A DNA stretch of 64,000 bases from Oceanicaulis sp. MMSF_3324 (lineage in GTDB: Bacteria > Pseudomonadota > Alphaproteobacteria > Caulobacterales > Maricaulaceae). The notes under the pieces are model-generated. The model was not told the origin of the DNA. It did no database searches and was given only the letters and a program-made list of their open reading frames with translations. Positions 9,305 through 18,789 of this stretch are shown one piece after another. Each line of letters starts with the position of its first letter. Positions within the stretch are counted from its first letter, which is position 1. The stretch lies in the NCBI RefSeq assembly GCF_030733545.1, contig NZ_JASHIU010000005.1, positions 62,001 through 126,000 of the forward strand, in the 5' to 3' direction. The position numbers were made by a program, and so were the translations under genes.

Positions 9305-10465
9305 ATGCAGACCTCTACCCAGAATGACGCGCAGGATGCGGACAAGAACGGCTGGATCGGCTGGCTGCAGATCGGCGCCATCATCGCCGTCATCGTGCTC
9401 GCGATGATACTCACCACCCTTCTGTCGACGGGATCGGACGCGCCCCGGCAAGCCGCGCCAGAACGCCCGGCGACCCCGGTGGAAATCGCGCGCCCCCAAC
9501 CCGCCGACCATCAGATCGAAATCACCCTGACCGGGACAGTGACGACCCCGTCCGATATCAGCCTGTCTCCGCAAGTGGGCGGACGCGTGATCGCGGTGTC
9601 CGACGCCGTGCGCGCCGGGGCGCGGTTTGAAGCGGACGAAGTGCTGTTTGAGATTGATCCGCGCGATTATCAGGTGGCCCTGACGCGCGCCCAGGCCGGC
9701 CTGGCCGATGCGCAGAGCGCACTGGACCAGCTGAACGCCGAGGCGGAGATCAACCGCGAGGAATGGCGCCGCGAATATCCCAATCGCGAGATCACGCCAC
9801 TGGCCGCGCGCGAACCCCAGCTCGCCGCCGCCCGCGCCGCCGTTGAAGCCGCGCGGGCCGACCTGGCCCAGGCGCGACTCAATCTGGAGCGCACCCGGAT
9901 CAGTTATCCCTTCAGCGGTCGGGTCATCGACAGCGAGATTGTCACCGGACAGCTGGTCAGCGCCGGACAGCAGTATGGCTCCGTCTATGACATCGAGAGC
10001 CTTGAAGTGGTCGCTCCGATCGCGCCGTCTGAACTGGCGCGTCTGGATGGCGCCGTCGGCCGGCAGGCCCGCCTCACCCTCACCGAAACCGGACAGACGC
10101 TCAGCGGCGAGATTGTCCGCGAAGGCGCCAGCCTGGATGCGCGCACGCGCTTCATCGATCTGTTCATCGCCCCTGAAGCTCCCGGCACGCTTCGCCCTGG
10201 CCAGTTTGCAGACGTGCAGGTGACCGGTCCGGATCTGAACGCCGGGCTGGTGATGCCCGGTTCCGCGCTCGCCGGTCTTGATCAGGTGCGCGTGGTCCGC
10301 AATGGCGAGATCGAACAGCAAGAGGTCGAGGTTCTCGACCGCTGGGGCGACACTGTTTTCGTCGCACCGTTCGATTATGCGCAAGGGGTCATCGTGACCC
10401 CGGTGCCGGAAAACGCCCTGGGACGCCGCGCCAACATCCTCAATGAAGATGAGGCCCGTCAGTGA
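9305..10465 (+). CDS. RND efflux periplasmic adaptor subunit
   Basis: 386 residues. A cytoplasmic N-terminus is followed by one membrane anchor (~16-43, IGWLQIGAIIAVIVLAMIL), so this adaptor is membrane-inserted rather than a lipoprotein. Then come the first lipoyl half (ISLSPQVGGRVIAVSDAVRA), a long Ala/Arg/Glu helical hairpin (~125-205), the second lipoyl half (RISYPFSGRVIDSEIVTG), and beta-barrel and membrane-proximal domains. HlyD/AcrA family. The pump gene starts inside its stop codon (GTGA, 10462-10465), so the two are translationally coupled. No local regulator is seen for this second system. Confidence 0.93.
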   Translation: MQTSTQNDAQDADKNGWIGWLQIGAIIAVIVLAMILTTLLSTGSDAPRQAAPERPATPVEIARPQPADHQIEITLTGTVTTPSDISLSPQVGGRVIAVSDAVRAGARFEADEVLFEIDPRDYQVALTRAQAGLADAQSALDQLNAEAEINREEWRREYPNREITPLAAREPQLAAARAAVEAARADLAQARLNLERTRISYPFSGRVIDSEIVTGQLVSAGQQYGSVYDIESLEVVAPIAPSELARLDGAVGRQARLTLTETGQTLSGEIVREGASLDARTRFIDLFIAPEAPGTLRPGQFADVQVTGPDLNAGLVMPGSALAGLDQVRVVRNGEIEQQEVEVLDRWGDTVFVAPFDYAQGVIVTPVPENALGRRANILNEDEARQ

Positions 10466-13400
10466 GCGACTCCGGCCTGCTGCCCTCCGCCCATGCCGGC
10501 TGGCCCGGCAAGGGTCTGATCGCCTGGTTCGTCAGCAATCCGGTTGCGGCGAACCTTCTGATGATCCTGTTCCTTCTGGGCGGCGCCCTGACGGCCTTCA
10601 CCATGCAGACCGAGGTCTTCCCTACCCTGCAGCCGCGCACGGTGCAGGTGGCGGTGATCTATCCCGGCGCCACGCCCGGCGATGTGGAGGATTCGATCAC
10701 ACGCCGGATCGAGGAAGCGGTGATCGGTCTGGAAGGTGTGGATCGGGTGCGGTCCGTGGCCTCGGAAGGCCGGGGCACCGTCACGGTGGAATTGCAGGAT
10801 TTCGCGGACGCCCAGGTGGTCAAGGATGATGTGGAGACCGCCGTCTCCGCCATCGCCGACTTCCCGCCCGCCGACGCCGAGCAGCCCCAGATCCGCGTGC
10901 CCCAGCCGGTCACGACCATTTTGACCTTCGCCCTGTCGGGCAGCGTCGATGAAGCAGGCTTGCGCGAAGCGGGCTCGCGGCTGGAACGCGACATGCTGGC
11001 CGAGGACGGCATCTCCACCGTGCGCCTGCGCGGCGTCAGGGCGCTGGAGATCTCCATCTCCGTCTCCGAGGACGCCTTGCGCCAGTACGGGCTGACCTTC
11101 AGCGAGGTCGCCGATGCGGTGCGCGCCGCGTCAGTAGACCTGTCGGGCGGGGAAATCCGGACCCAGTCCGGCGACATCCTGCTACGCACCAATGCCCGGC
11201 GCGAAACGGGCGAGGAATTTTCCAACATCATTCTGCGCTCTTCCGAAACCGGCGCCCGGGTCCGCCTGGGCGACGTAGCCGTCATCAATGACGGATTTGA
11301 GGAAGACCCGCTGATTTCGCGCTTCAACGGCGAGCCCGCCGTCTTCATCGATGTCCAGACCCAGGGCTCCGAGGATCTTCTGGGGGTGAGGAACGCCGCC
11401 ATCGCCTTCGCCGAGACCGCCAGCCTGCCGCCGGGCGTCGAACTCGAAATGGTGGTGGATCAGTCCCAGGTGTTCCGCGACCGCATCTCGCTGCTCGCTC
11501 GCAATGCCATCATCGGCTTCACCCTGGTCTTCCTGCTGCTGGTGCTGGTGCTCGACCTGCGTCTCGCCTTCTGGGTCTCCATGGGCGTGCCGATCTCCTT
11601 TCTGGGCGGGTTCGCCCTGTTCGGCATGGCGGGCGTCACGCTGAACTTCATCACCACGTTCGGGCTGATCGTGGTGCTGGGCATCGTGGTCGATGACGCC
11701 ATCGTGGTGGGGGAAAACACCGACCGCGAACGCCAGAAGGGCCGATCCGCCGAAGAGGCCGCCATCGCCGGGGTCACCGGCGTGGCCGCCCCCGTGCTGG
11801 TCGGCGTGCTCACCACCATGGCCGCCTTCGGTCCGCTGATCTTTTCGGGCGGCACCTTTGGCGAGATCACCCGCCCCATTCCCATCGTCGTGATCTCCAT
11901 CCTGGCGATCTCGCTGATCGAAGCCTTCCTGATCCTGCCCTCTCACCTCGCCCATGGCGGGCACTGGTCGCGGGGACCGCTGGCGCGCATTCAGGACAAG
12001 GTGGCCCAGGGTCTGACCGCGTTCGCCGACGGCGCCGTCAGTCGCTGGGCGCGCTTTGCCGCCCGCATGCGCTGGCTCGTCGCGGCAGCGGGCATCGCCA
12101 TCCTGATCTTGGTGATGACGCTCGCCACATCGGGCATTGTCCGCTTTGTCTTCTTCCCGGCGATCGAGTCCGAACAGATCACCGCCGATATCAGCCTGCC
12201 CGATGGCGCGCCCTTCACCGCCACCCGCAACGCCGCGGAACAGATGATCGCAGCCGCCGAAGCCATCCAGCGCGAATACGCCGACAATGGCGAGCCGGTC
12301 TTCAAATCCATCGAGGCCACGATTGGCGGCCGCACCAGCCTGTTCGGCGGGCCGGGCTCGAGCTCGACCACCACGATCGCCTCGAACGCCGCCCAGATAC
12401 AGATCCAGCTGACCCCGTCGGCGGACCGCACCACCAGCTCCTCCGAGCTCGAAGCGCTATGGCGCGAGCGCACCGGCCAGCTCGCGGGCGTGGAGCAACT
12501 CTCCATCATCTCCTCCGCCGGCCCCCAGGACGCGGACATCGCCTATGAGCTGTCCCACCCTGAAAACGAGTCGCTGGAAGCCGCCGTGCGCCAGCTGGCG
12601 GAATGGCTGGCGGAGATCGATGGCGTGTCCGAAATCGAGGACGGGCTCGATATCGGCAAACGCCAGCTCAACTTCACCCTGACCCCGGCCGGGGAAGCGG
12701 CGGGCCTGACCCCGCGCGATGTGGCGCGTCAGGTGCGCCAGGCCTTCTTTGGCGAGGAAGTCCAGCGCGTCCAGCGCGCGTCTGACGAATTGCGGGTCTT
12801 CGTGCGCTATCCCGAGGACGAGCGGGTCGGTCTGTCAGACCTCAACGATCTGCGCGTGCGCACCCGCGACGGCGACAGCCTGCCACTGAGCGTCGCAGCA
12901 ACCATCACCGAAAGTCGCAGCTATACCCAGATCGAGCGCATTGATGGACGCCGCATCGTCGAGGTGACCGCTGATGTGGACGAAGCCCGCCTCACCCCGG
13001 GCGAGGCCCGCGCACGGGTGGAAAGCGAGATATTGCCCCAGCTAGTGGAGACCTATCCTGAACTGCGCTGGACGCTGGCGGGTGCGGGCCGCGAACAGGC
13101 CGAGGATTTCGCGAGCCTGGGCCGGGGGCTGCTGATCGCCATCGTCATCATGTACGCCCTGCTGGCGACCCAGCTGCGCAGCTATATCCAGCCGCTGATC
13201 ATCCTGATCGCCATTCCCTTCGGCATTGGCGGGGCGATCTTGGGCCATTTCATCCTGGGCTATCCGCTCTCCTTCCCGTCGATCTTCGGGATGGTGGCGT
13301 TGTCAGGCGTGGTGGTGAACGCGTCCATCGTGCTGATCGACCGCTACAACATGAACGTCAACGAGCGCGACATGGCCCCCGTGGATGCGATTGCGGAAGC

Positions 13401-13758
13401 GGCGGGCCGACGGTTCCGCCCTATCCTGGTCACGACGCTGACGACGGCGCTCGGCCTGTTGCCGATCATTTCCGAACAAAGCCCGCAGGCGCAATTTCTG
13501 GTGCCCATGGCGGTGTCACTGGGGGCGGGCCTGGTCTTCGCCTCGATCACCATCCTGATGCTGCTGCCGGCCCTGGTGATGATCATCGACGACGTGCGCG
13601 CCTCCCCGCTCACCAGCTTCGCTGTGGTTGGCGGGTTGGTTGTGGCGCTGGTTCTGATCAGCATGGCCGGACTGATCGGGCTTCTGGTGCTCGCAGGTAT
13701 CGGCGGACTGGTCGGCTGGCGGATCTGGCGCAAACGCCGGGCTCTAAGCGCCGCATGA
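10462..13758 (+). CDS. RND efflux transporter, permease subunit
   Basis: 1098-residue inner-membrane RND pump starting with GTG inside the adaptor's stop codon. Periplasmic loop 1 (~55-340), TM2-6 (~348-500), periplasmic loop 2 and TM8-12 are present. The TM4 proton-relay motif GIVVDDAIVV keeps both Asp residues (D411, D412), unlike the other pump in this window. The C-terminus has extra hydrophobic stretches after the last core helix (~1055-1090), ending in a basic tail. It works with the adaptor in front of it; the outer-membrane channel is not in the window. A strong bidirectional terminator separates it from thrS. Confidence 0.93.
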   Translation: MSDSGLLPSAHAGWPGKGLIAWFVSNPVAANLLMILFLLGGALTAFTMQTEVFPTLQPRTVQVAVIYPGATPGDVEDSITRRIEEAVIGLEGVDRVRSVASEGRGTVTVELQDFADAQVVKDDVETAVSAIADFPPADAEQPQIRVPQPVTTILTFALSGSVDEAGLREAGSRLERDMLAEDGISTVRLRGVRALEISISVSEDALRQYGLTFSEVADAVRAASVDLSGGEIRTQSGDILLRTNARRETGEEFSNIILRSSETGARVRLGDVAVINDGFEEDPLISRFNGEPAVFIDVQTQGSEDLLGVRNAAIAFAETASLPPGVELEMVVDQSQVFRDRISLLARNAIIGFTLVFLLLVLVLDLRLAFWVSMGVPISFLGGFALFGMAGVTLNFITTFGLIVVLGIVVDDAIVVGENTDRERQKGRSAEEAAIAGVTGVAAPVLVGVLTTMAAFGPLIFSGGTFGEITRPIPIVVISILAISLIEAFLILPSHLAHGGHWSRGPLARIQDKVAQGLTAFADGAVSRWARFAARMRWLVAAAGIAILILVMTLATSGIVRFVFFPAIESEQITADISLPDGAPFTATRNAAEQMIAAAEAIQREYADNGEPVFKSIEATIGGRTSLFGGPGSSSTTTIASNAAQIQIQLTPSADRTTSSSELEALWRERTGQLAGVEQLSIISSAGPQDADIAYELSHPENESLEAAVRQLAEWLAEIDGVSEIEDGLDIGKRQLNFTLTPAGEAAGLTPRDVARQVRQAFFGEEVQRVQRASDELRVFVRYPEDERVGLSDLNDLRVRTRDGDSLPLSVAATITESRSYTQIERIDGRRIVEVTADVDEARLTPGEARARVESEILPQLVETYPELRWTLAGAGREQAEDFASLGRGLLIAIVIMYALLATQLRSYIQPLIILIAIPFGIGGAILGHFILGYPLSFPSIFGMVALSGVVVNASIVLIDRYNMNVNERDMAPVDAIAEAAGRRFRPILVTTLTTALGLLPIISEQSPQAQFLVPMAVSLGAGLVFASITILMLLPALVMIIDDVRASPLTSFAVVGGLVVALVLISMAGLIGLLVLAGIGGLVGWRIWRKRRALSAA

Positions 13759-13779
13759 TCCAGAACTGATCCCCAAACA

Positions 13780-13807
13780 AAAACGCCGGCCCAAGGGCCG
13801 GCGTTTT
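13780..13807. terminator. bidirectional terminator between RND pump and thrS
   Basis: AAAACGCCGGCCC (13780-13792) is followed by the perfect complement GGGCCGGCGTTTT (13795-13807). The A-run and T-run flank a GC-rich stem, so it can terminate transcripts arriving from both convergent genes. Confidence 0.85.
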
Positions 13808-13829
13808 CAGTGTGAACGGGCGAAACCGC

Positions 13830-15671
13830 CTATTCCGGCTTGGGCTGATCAGTGCGTCCTGACTGCTCCTTGGCGATGCGGGCGATCAGGTCCTCGACCT
13901 TCATCGTGCCGATATCGCCATGGTCGCGATGGCGCACGGCCACTTCGCCGTTTTCCGCTTCCGCATCACCGACCACCAGCATGTAGGGAATCTGGCGATT
14001 CTGGGCGTTGCGGATCTTCTTCTGCATGCGTTCGGACGCGAAATCGGTCTCCACGCGAATGCCGGTGTTCACCGAGTCCACCTCCGAGAAGAACAGCGTG
14101 TCGCGCACGGACTGGGCGTACTCCTCATGGCGGTCCGCAATCGGGATCACCACAGCCTGGGTCGGGCTCAGCCAGGTCGGGAACTTGCCGGCATAATGCT
14201 CGATCAGGAAGGCCGCGAAGCGCTCATGGCTACCCATGGGCGCGCGGTGGATCACATAGACCGGCTGCTTGGAGCCATCCTCGGCGGTGTAGACGAGGTT
14301 GAAGCGCTTGGTCGCCATGAAGTCGAGCTGGTTGGTGGAGATGGCGTATTCGGTGCCAACCACCGATTTCACCATGAAGTCCACTTTCGGGCCGTAGAAG
14401 GCGGCCTCGCCCTCGACTTCCTTGTAGGGATAGCCGGACTCGTCCATGGCCTGCTTGAGGATGCCCAGCGCGGTCTTCCAGCCTTCGGCATCGTCGACAT
14501 ACTTGTCGAGATTCTCCATGTCCGGCAGGGACAGGCGCATCCAGAAATCCTCGATGCCGAAAAGGCGATAATAATCGGCATGCATGTGCATGACGGCCAG
14601 GAACTCGTCCTTCGCCTGGTCGGGACGGCAATAGATATGGGCGTCGTTCTGGCAGAAACCGCGCACCCGCATCAGGCCCGATAGACCGCCCGAGGCCTCG
14701 TAGCGATAAACCTGTCCGTACTCGGACAGACGCACCGGCAGATCGCGATAGGACCATTGGTCGTGCGCATAGATCATGTGGTGGTGCGGACAGTTCATGG
14801 GCCGCAGATAGTATTCCTGCTCGTCGATCATGATCGGCGCGTACATGTCTTCGGCATAGTACGGCAGGTGACCGGAGCGGTGATACAGATCGCCCTTGGT
14901 GATGTGCGGGGTCGAGACCCGGCGATAGCCCGCGCGGTGCTCGGTGATGCGGGCGAGCTTCTCGAGCTCGTCACGGATCACATTGCCCGCCGGCAGCCAC
15001 ATGGGCAGGCCTGCGCCGACTTCCTCGACCAGGGTGAACAGGCCCAGCTCCTTGCCGATCTTGCGGTGATCGCGCTTGGCCTGCTCTTCCAGCCGGGTGA
15101 CTTCGGCCTGCAGCTCTTCCTTGGTTTCATAGGCGAGCGCATGAATGCGCTGAAGCTGGGCGTTCTTCGCATCGCCGCGCCAATAGGCGCCCGCGATGGA
15201 GCGCAGCTTGAACTCGCCCACCTGGCCTGAATGGTCCACATGGGGGCCGCGGCACAGATCGACAAAATCGCCGGTGCGATAGAAGGTGATCTCATCAAGC
15301 CCTTCGCCCGCGACGGATTCATCACCCGTCTCCTTGGCGATGGCGGTCGAGCCCTTGTCGCGCAGCAGCTTCAGGAGCTCGACTTTGAAGTCCTGGCCTT
15401 CCTTGGCCATGTAATCGATGGCCTCATCGATGCCATGGGCTTCGCAGTAGAACTTTTTCTTCTTCTTGCGCAGCTCTTTCATGCGCTTCTCGATCTTGGG
15501 CAGATCCTCGACCGTCAGCGGCTCTTCGAGCTGGATGTCATAGTAAAAGCCTGTGGCTGTCGCCGGACCCACGCCAAATTTGGCGTTCGGCCAGAGGTCC
15601 TTGATCGCCGCCGCCATCAGGTGGGCGGCGGAGTGACGGCGCGTCTCTACCGGGAAGTTGTCCTGCGACAT
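13830..15671 (-). CDS. thrS: threonyl-tRNA synthetase, lacking the N-terminal TGS domain
   Basis: 613 residues; charges tRNA-Thr with threonine. The protein begins only 12 residues before the editing-domain motif HSAAH (HxxxH), with the second editing pair in CRGPH. The class II catalytic core follows: zinc ligands Cys of MNCPHH, His of NDAHIYC and His of VIHRAP; motif 2 in GLMRVRGF; motif 3 around HRAPMGSHERF. The anticodon-binding domain is C-terminal. The usual ~60-residue TGS (N1) domain is absent, yet the total length is near normal because of insertions, including a Lys run (~70) and a segment near 105-125. No upstream in-frame extension is visible before hemN. Ends near a shared terminator. 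Confidence 0.93.
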   Translation of the reverse strand: MSQDNFPVETRRHSAAHLMAAAIKDLWPNAKFGVGPATATGFYYDIQLEEPLTVEDLPKIEKRMKELRKKKKKFYCEAHGIDEAIDYMAKEGQDFKVELLKLLRDKGSTAIAKETGDESVAGEGLDEITFYRTGDFVDLCRGPHVDHSGQVGEFKLRSIAGAYWRGDAKNAQLQRIHALAYETKEELQAEVTRLEEQAKRDHRKIGKELGLFTLVEEVGAGLPMWLPAGNVIRDELEKLARITEHRAGYRRVSTPHITKGDLYHRSGHLPYYAEDMYAPIMIDEQEYYLRPMNCPHHHMIYAHDQWSYRDLPVRLSEYGQVYRYEASGGLSGLMRVRGFCQNDAHIYCRPDQAKDEFLAVMHMHADYYRLFGIEDFWMRLSLPDMENLDKYVDDAEGWKTALGILKQAMDESGYPYKEVEGEAAFYGPKVDFMVKSVVGTEYAISTNQLDFMATKRFNLVYTAEDGSKQPVYVIHRAPMGSHERFAAFLIEHYAGKFPTWLSPTQAVVIPIADRHEEYAQSVRDTLFFSEVDSVNTGIRVETDFASERMQKKIRNAQNRQIPYMLVVGDAEAENGEVAVRHRDHGDIGTMKVEDLIARIAKEQSGRTDQPKPE

Positions 15672-15710
15672 GGTGTTTAGGCTTCTTTGACAAAAAAGAG
15701 AGGTTGGGAC

Positions 15711-15731
15711 GAGCGTAAGAACATTACGCTC
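15711..15731. promoter_or_regulatory. perfect inverted repeat in the thrS leader
   Basis: GAGCGTAA (15711-15718) and TTACGCTC (15724-15731) form an 8-bp perfect stem with a 5-base loop, 40 bp upstream of the thrS start and 67 bp after the hemN stop. It could be an operator, a weak hemN terminator (a T-run follows about 12 bases later on the minus strand) or a leader structure controlling thrS. The sequence does not decide between these. Confidence 0.4.
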
Positions 15732-15797
15732 ATCGACGTTTAAATCCTCGCTTCGCGCCTGTCCACAAAGCCCGCTGCGCCGCAGCGCATCAAACCC

Positions 15798-17141
15798 TTA
15801 GACCGACACCGAATGCCGCGCCGCGCCCGTGGCGAGATAGCCGTCAAACGCCGCCGCCACCAATCGCGCCAGCGGACGATAGGCGGGGTTGACCGTGATC
15901 ACGCCGCTTTCCACCGCGACGACGCCGGACCGCACCAGATCATCCAGATCCGCTTGCGGCGCCGGCCTGTCATACAGGGCGGCGATCGCTTCAGGATCCA
16001 CGCGCAGATAGGTCATCACCTGCTCGATGATGGCGGCGCGCATGGCGTCTTCTCGGCTCACCGCTACGCCCTTGGCGATGGGCAGGCGTCCAGCCTCCAC
16101 ATCCTGCATCCAGGCGCGCACGTCCGACCGGTTCTGAACATACCCTTGCGGCGCCCGACCAATGGCCGAAGCCCCTAGCGCGATCAGCGTATCCGCCTTG
16201 TCCGTGGTGTAGCCCTGGAAGTTCCGCCGCAGCGTGCCGGTTTCCAGCGCCCGGGCCATGGGGTCGTCGGGACGGGCATAGTGATCAATGCCAATGAGCG
16301 CATAACCGCAATCGATCAGCGCTCGCTCCATGGCGTCCGCCTGTTTCAGACGCGCCTTGGCGCCGGGCAGGTCCTCGTCCCGGATCAGACGCTGATGCGA
16401 CTTCATGTGCGGCACGTGCGCATATCCGAAAACCGCCAGGCGATCAGGATCGAGCGCGGCCGCCGCTTCCGCGCTGGCGCGGGCGCTGTCAGCGGTCTGA
16501 AGCGGCAGGCCGTACAGAAGGTCGGCATTGATCTTCATCACGCCCGCTTCGCGCAAGCGATTGAAGGACGCCTCCACCAGCTCATAGGGCTGGACGCGGT
16601 TGATGGCGCGCTGCACGGCCGGGTCAAAGCTTTGCACGCCCGTCGAGGCGCGGGTGAACCCATTGCGCGCCAGGGCGAATGCATCATCCTTGGTGAAATG
16701 GCGCGGATCGATCTCAATGGCGAGTTCAGCGTCCTCGACGAAGTCGAACCGCTCATAGATCGCCGCCATCAGCCGGTCCATCTGCTCAGGGCTCAGGATC
16801 GCCGGCGTGCCCCCGCCCAGCGCCAGATGGGAGACGGTCATGCGGCCCGGCAAGCGGTCCGCGACCAGCGCCAGCTCTTTCAGAAGCACCTTCAGATAGG
16901 CCTCGATCGGCCCGTCCTGCGTGGTCGCGCGGGTGTTGCAGCCGCAGTACCAGCACAGGGATTTGCAATAGGGCACATGAAGATAGAGCGAGACCGGCTT
17001 GCCGCGATCCAGCGTATCCAGCCAATCGCCATACACCGTTCCATTCACGCCCTCATGAAAGTGCGGCGCGGTGGGATAGCTGGTGTAACGCGGGCTGCGC
17101 TGCTGGCCATAGCTGAGCAAATTGGTGATCCGGGACGCCAT
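15798..17141 (-). CDS. hemN: oxygen-independent coproporphyrinogen III oxidase (radical SAM)
   Basis: 447 residues from the ATG at 17141. Converts coproporphyrinogen III to protoporphyrinogen IX without oxygen in haem synthesis. The radical SAM cluster motif CxxxCxxCxC is present (YCKSLCWYCGC, about residues 59-68), followed by the GGGTP glycine-rich SAM site and the HemN C-terminal domain. Two Met codons compete for the start: 17153 has its purine-rich sequence directly abutting the codon, while 17141 has GGAG at a good 6-base spacing, so I prefer 17141. No FNR/FixK box was found in the 86-bp upstream gap. Confidence 0.93.
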   Translation of the reverse strand: MASRITNLLSYGQQRSPRYTSYPTAPHFHEGVNGTVYGDWLDTLDRGKPVSLYLHVPYCKSLCWYCGCNTRATTQDGPIEAYLKVLLKELALVADRLPGRMTVSHLALGGGTPAILSPEQMDRLMAAIYERFDFVEDAELAIEIDPRHFTKDDAFALARNGFTRASTGVQSFDPAVQRAINRVQPYELVEASFNRLREAGVMKINADLLYGLPLQTADSARASAEAAAALDPDRLAVFGYAHVPHMKSHQRLIRDEDLPGAKARLKQADAMERALIDCGYALIGIDHYARPDDPMARALETGTLRRNFQGYTTDKADTLIALGASAIGRAPQGYVQNRSDVRAWMQDVEAGRLPIAKGVAVSREDAMRAAIIEQVMTYLRVDPEAIAALYDRPAPQADLDDLVRSGVVAVESGVITVNPAYRPLARLVAAAFDGYLATGAARHSVSV

Positions 17142-17238
17142 GACGGGCTCCATTCCTCTGCAAGGAGGACCCGCTTAGCCCGGCTTGCCAAAGGGCAGCA
17201 GTTGACCACTCGCCGCAGCGGCGACCGGTCGCAGGGGT

Positions 17239-18720
17239 TCAGCTCAGCGTCCGACGCACCGCGTCATGCCAGCCCGCCATCTGGCGCTGGCGCGCGGCAT
17301 CTTCCAGCTGGGGCGCGAAGGCGCGCTCGGCCTGCCACAGGGTCGACGCTTCAGACAGGTCAGAGAACATCCCGATCCCCAGCCCCGCCAGGAAGGCCGC
17401 GCCCCAGGCCGTCGCCTCGGCGTTCACAGGGCGCACCGTCTCGACTGCGCAGATATCGGCCAAGCGCTGCATCAGGGCGTCATTGACCGCCATGCCGCCA
17501 TCCACTTTCAGGGTACGCACTTCCACGCCGTCATTGGCGACGGCGGTCAGAAGGTCCTGGGTTTGGTAGACGGTGGAATCGAGCGCCGCGCGCGCGATCT
17601 CCGCCCGGCCGCAGCCGCGGCTGAGCCCGCAGATCAGACCGCGCGCATCCGGATCCCAGTGCGGCGCGCCAAGGCCGGAAAAGGCCGGCACCAGATAGAC
17701 CCCGCATTCGGGATCCGCGCTTTGCGCCAGCGCCTCGATTTCCGATGAGCGCGCGATCATCCCGAGCCCGTCGCGCAGCCATTGCACGGTCGCGCCAGCC
17801 GACAGGATCGAGCCTTCCAGCGCGAAGGCGGACTGGCCGTTCAAACGCCAGGCCGTGGTGGCCAGAAGCCGATTTTCCGATTTCACCGGCTGATCGCCCG
17901 TATTCACCAGAAGAAACGCGCCCGTGCCATAGGTGGACTTCACCTCGCCTGGATTGAGACAGGCCTGGCCCAGCGCCGCCGCCTGCTGGTCGCCTGCTGC
18001 GCCGCAAATCGGGATGGCGCGACCCAGAACCGACGGGTCGGTGTCGCCATAACGCCCCGCGCTGTCGACGATGTCAGGCAGGACGCTGCGCGGTACGTTG
18101 AACAGGCCCAGCAGCTCCTCATCCCAGTCTGCAGCGTCCAGCGCATACAGGCTGGTTCGGCTGGCATTGGTGGCGTCGGTGACGTGAGCTCGCCCGCCGG
18201 TCAGCCGCCAGATCAGGAAGCTGTCCACGGTGCCGAAGGCGAGCTTGCCCGCTTGCGCCTTGTCGCGCGCGCCCGGCACGGTATCGAGGATATAGGCGAG
18301 CTTTGAAGCGGAAAAATACGGGTCGAGCACCAGTCCGGCCCGGTCCCGAACCAGCGCCTCCGCGCCATCGGCCTTCAACGCCGTGCAGGTTTTGGCCGTG
18401 CGCCGGTCCTGCCAGACAATGGCGTTATGAATGGGCTGGCCGGTCGCCCGGTCCCAGACAAGCGTCGTCTCGCGCTGATTGGTCACCCCGATCGCCTCGA
18501 TCCGCCAATCCTGTTCTTCGGCCGCGCGCATCGCCTTGCGGGCGGTGGACAGCACGGTCGCCCAGATAACCTCGGGATCGTGCTCGACCCAGCCCGGTTG
18601 GGGATAGCCCTGGGCGAACTCTTCCTGGGCGGAGGCGATGACCCGTCCCGCCTCGTCAAACACCAGAGCGCGCGACGAGGTGGTGCCTTGATCAAGCGCA
18701 AGGAGTGCAGGACGAGACAT
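17239..18720 (-). CDS. glpK: glycerol kinase
   Basis: 493 residues; phosphorylates glycerol to sn-glycerol-3-phosphate with ATP. FGGY fold: N-terminal LALDQGTTSSRA phosphate-binding loop, the substrate motif GVTNQRETT, the Asp of GTVDSFLIW, the second ATP motif around STYGTGAFLL, and the C-terminal signature LKVDGGMAVND. Typical family length (~500). It diverges from a monoacylglycerol-lipase-like gene 69 bp away, which fits a shared role in using glycerol released from lipids. No glpD, glpF or glpR neighbour is present. Confidence 0.95.
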   Translation of the reverse strand: MSRPALLALDQGTTSSRALVFDEAGRVIASAQEEFAQGYPQPGWVEHDPEVIWATVLSTARKAMRAAEEQDWRIEAIGVTNQRETTLVWDRATGQPIHNAIVWQDRRTAKTCTALKADGAEALVRDRAGLVLDPYFSASKLAYILDTVPGARDKAQAGKLAFGTVDSFLIWRLTGGRAHVTDATNASRTSLYALDAADWDEELLGLFNVPRSVLPDIVDSAGRYGDTDPSVLGRAIPICGAAGDQQAAALGQACLNPGEVKSTYGTGAFLLVNTGDQPVKSENRLLATTAWRLNGQSAFALEGSILSAGATVQWLRDGLGMIARSSEIEALAQSADPECGVYLVPAFSGLGAPHWDPDARGLICGLSRGCGRAEIARAALDSTVYQTQDLLTAVANDGVEVRTLKVDGGMAVNDALMQRLADICAVETVRPVNAEATAWGAAFLAGLGIGMFSDLSEASTLWQAERAFAPQLEDAARQRQMAGWHDAVRRTLS

Positions 18721-18789
18721 GGTGAAACGCTCCGGTCGGTCTATGGTGTCGACAAGCTAAGCGGTTCTGACCCGATGGAGAATGCCCCG

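Noticed and set aside
17142-17238. FNR/FixK box upstream of hemN
   Set aside because: A TTGAC half-site is present near 17211 but the second half is missing, so no TTGA-N6-TCAA type site can be claimed.
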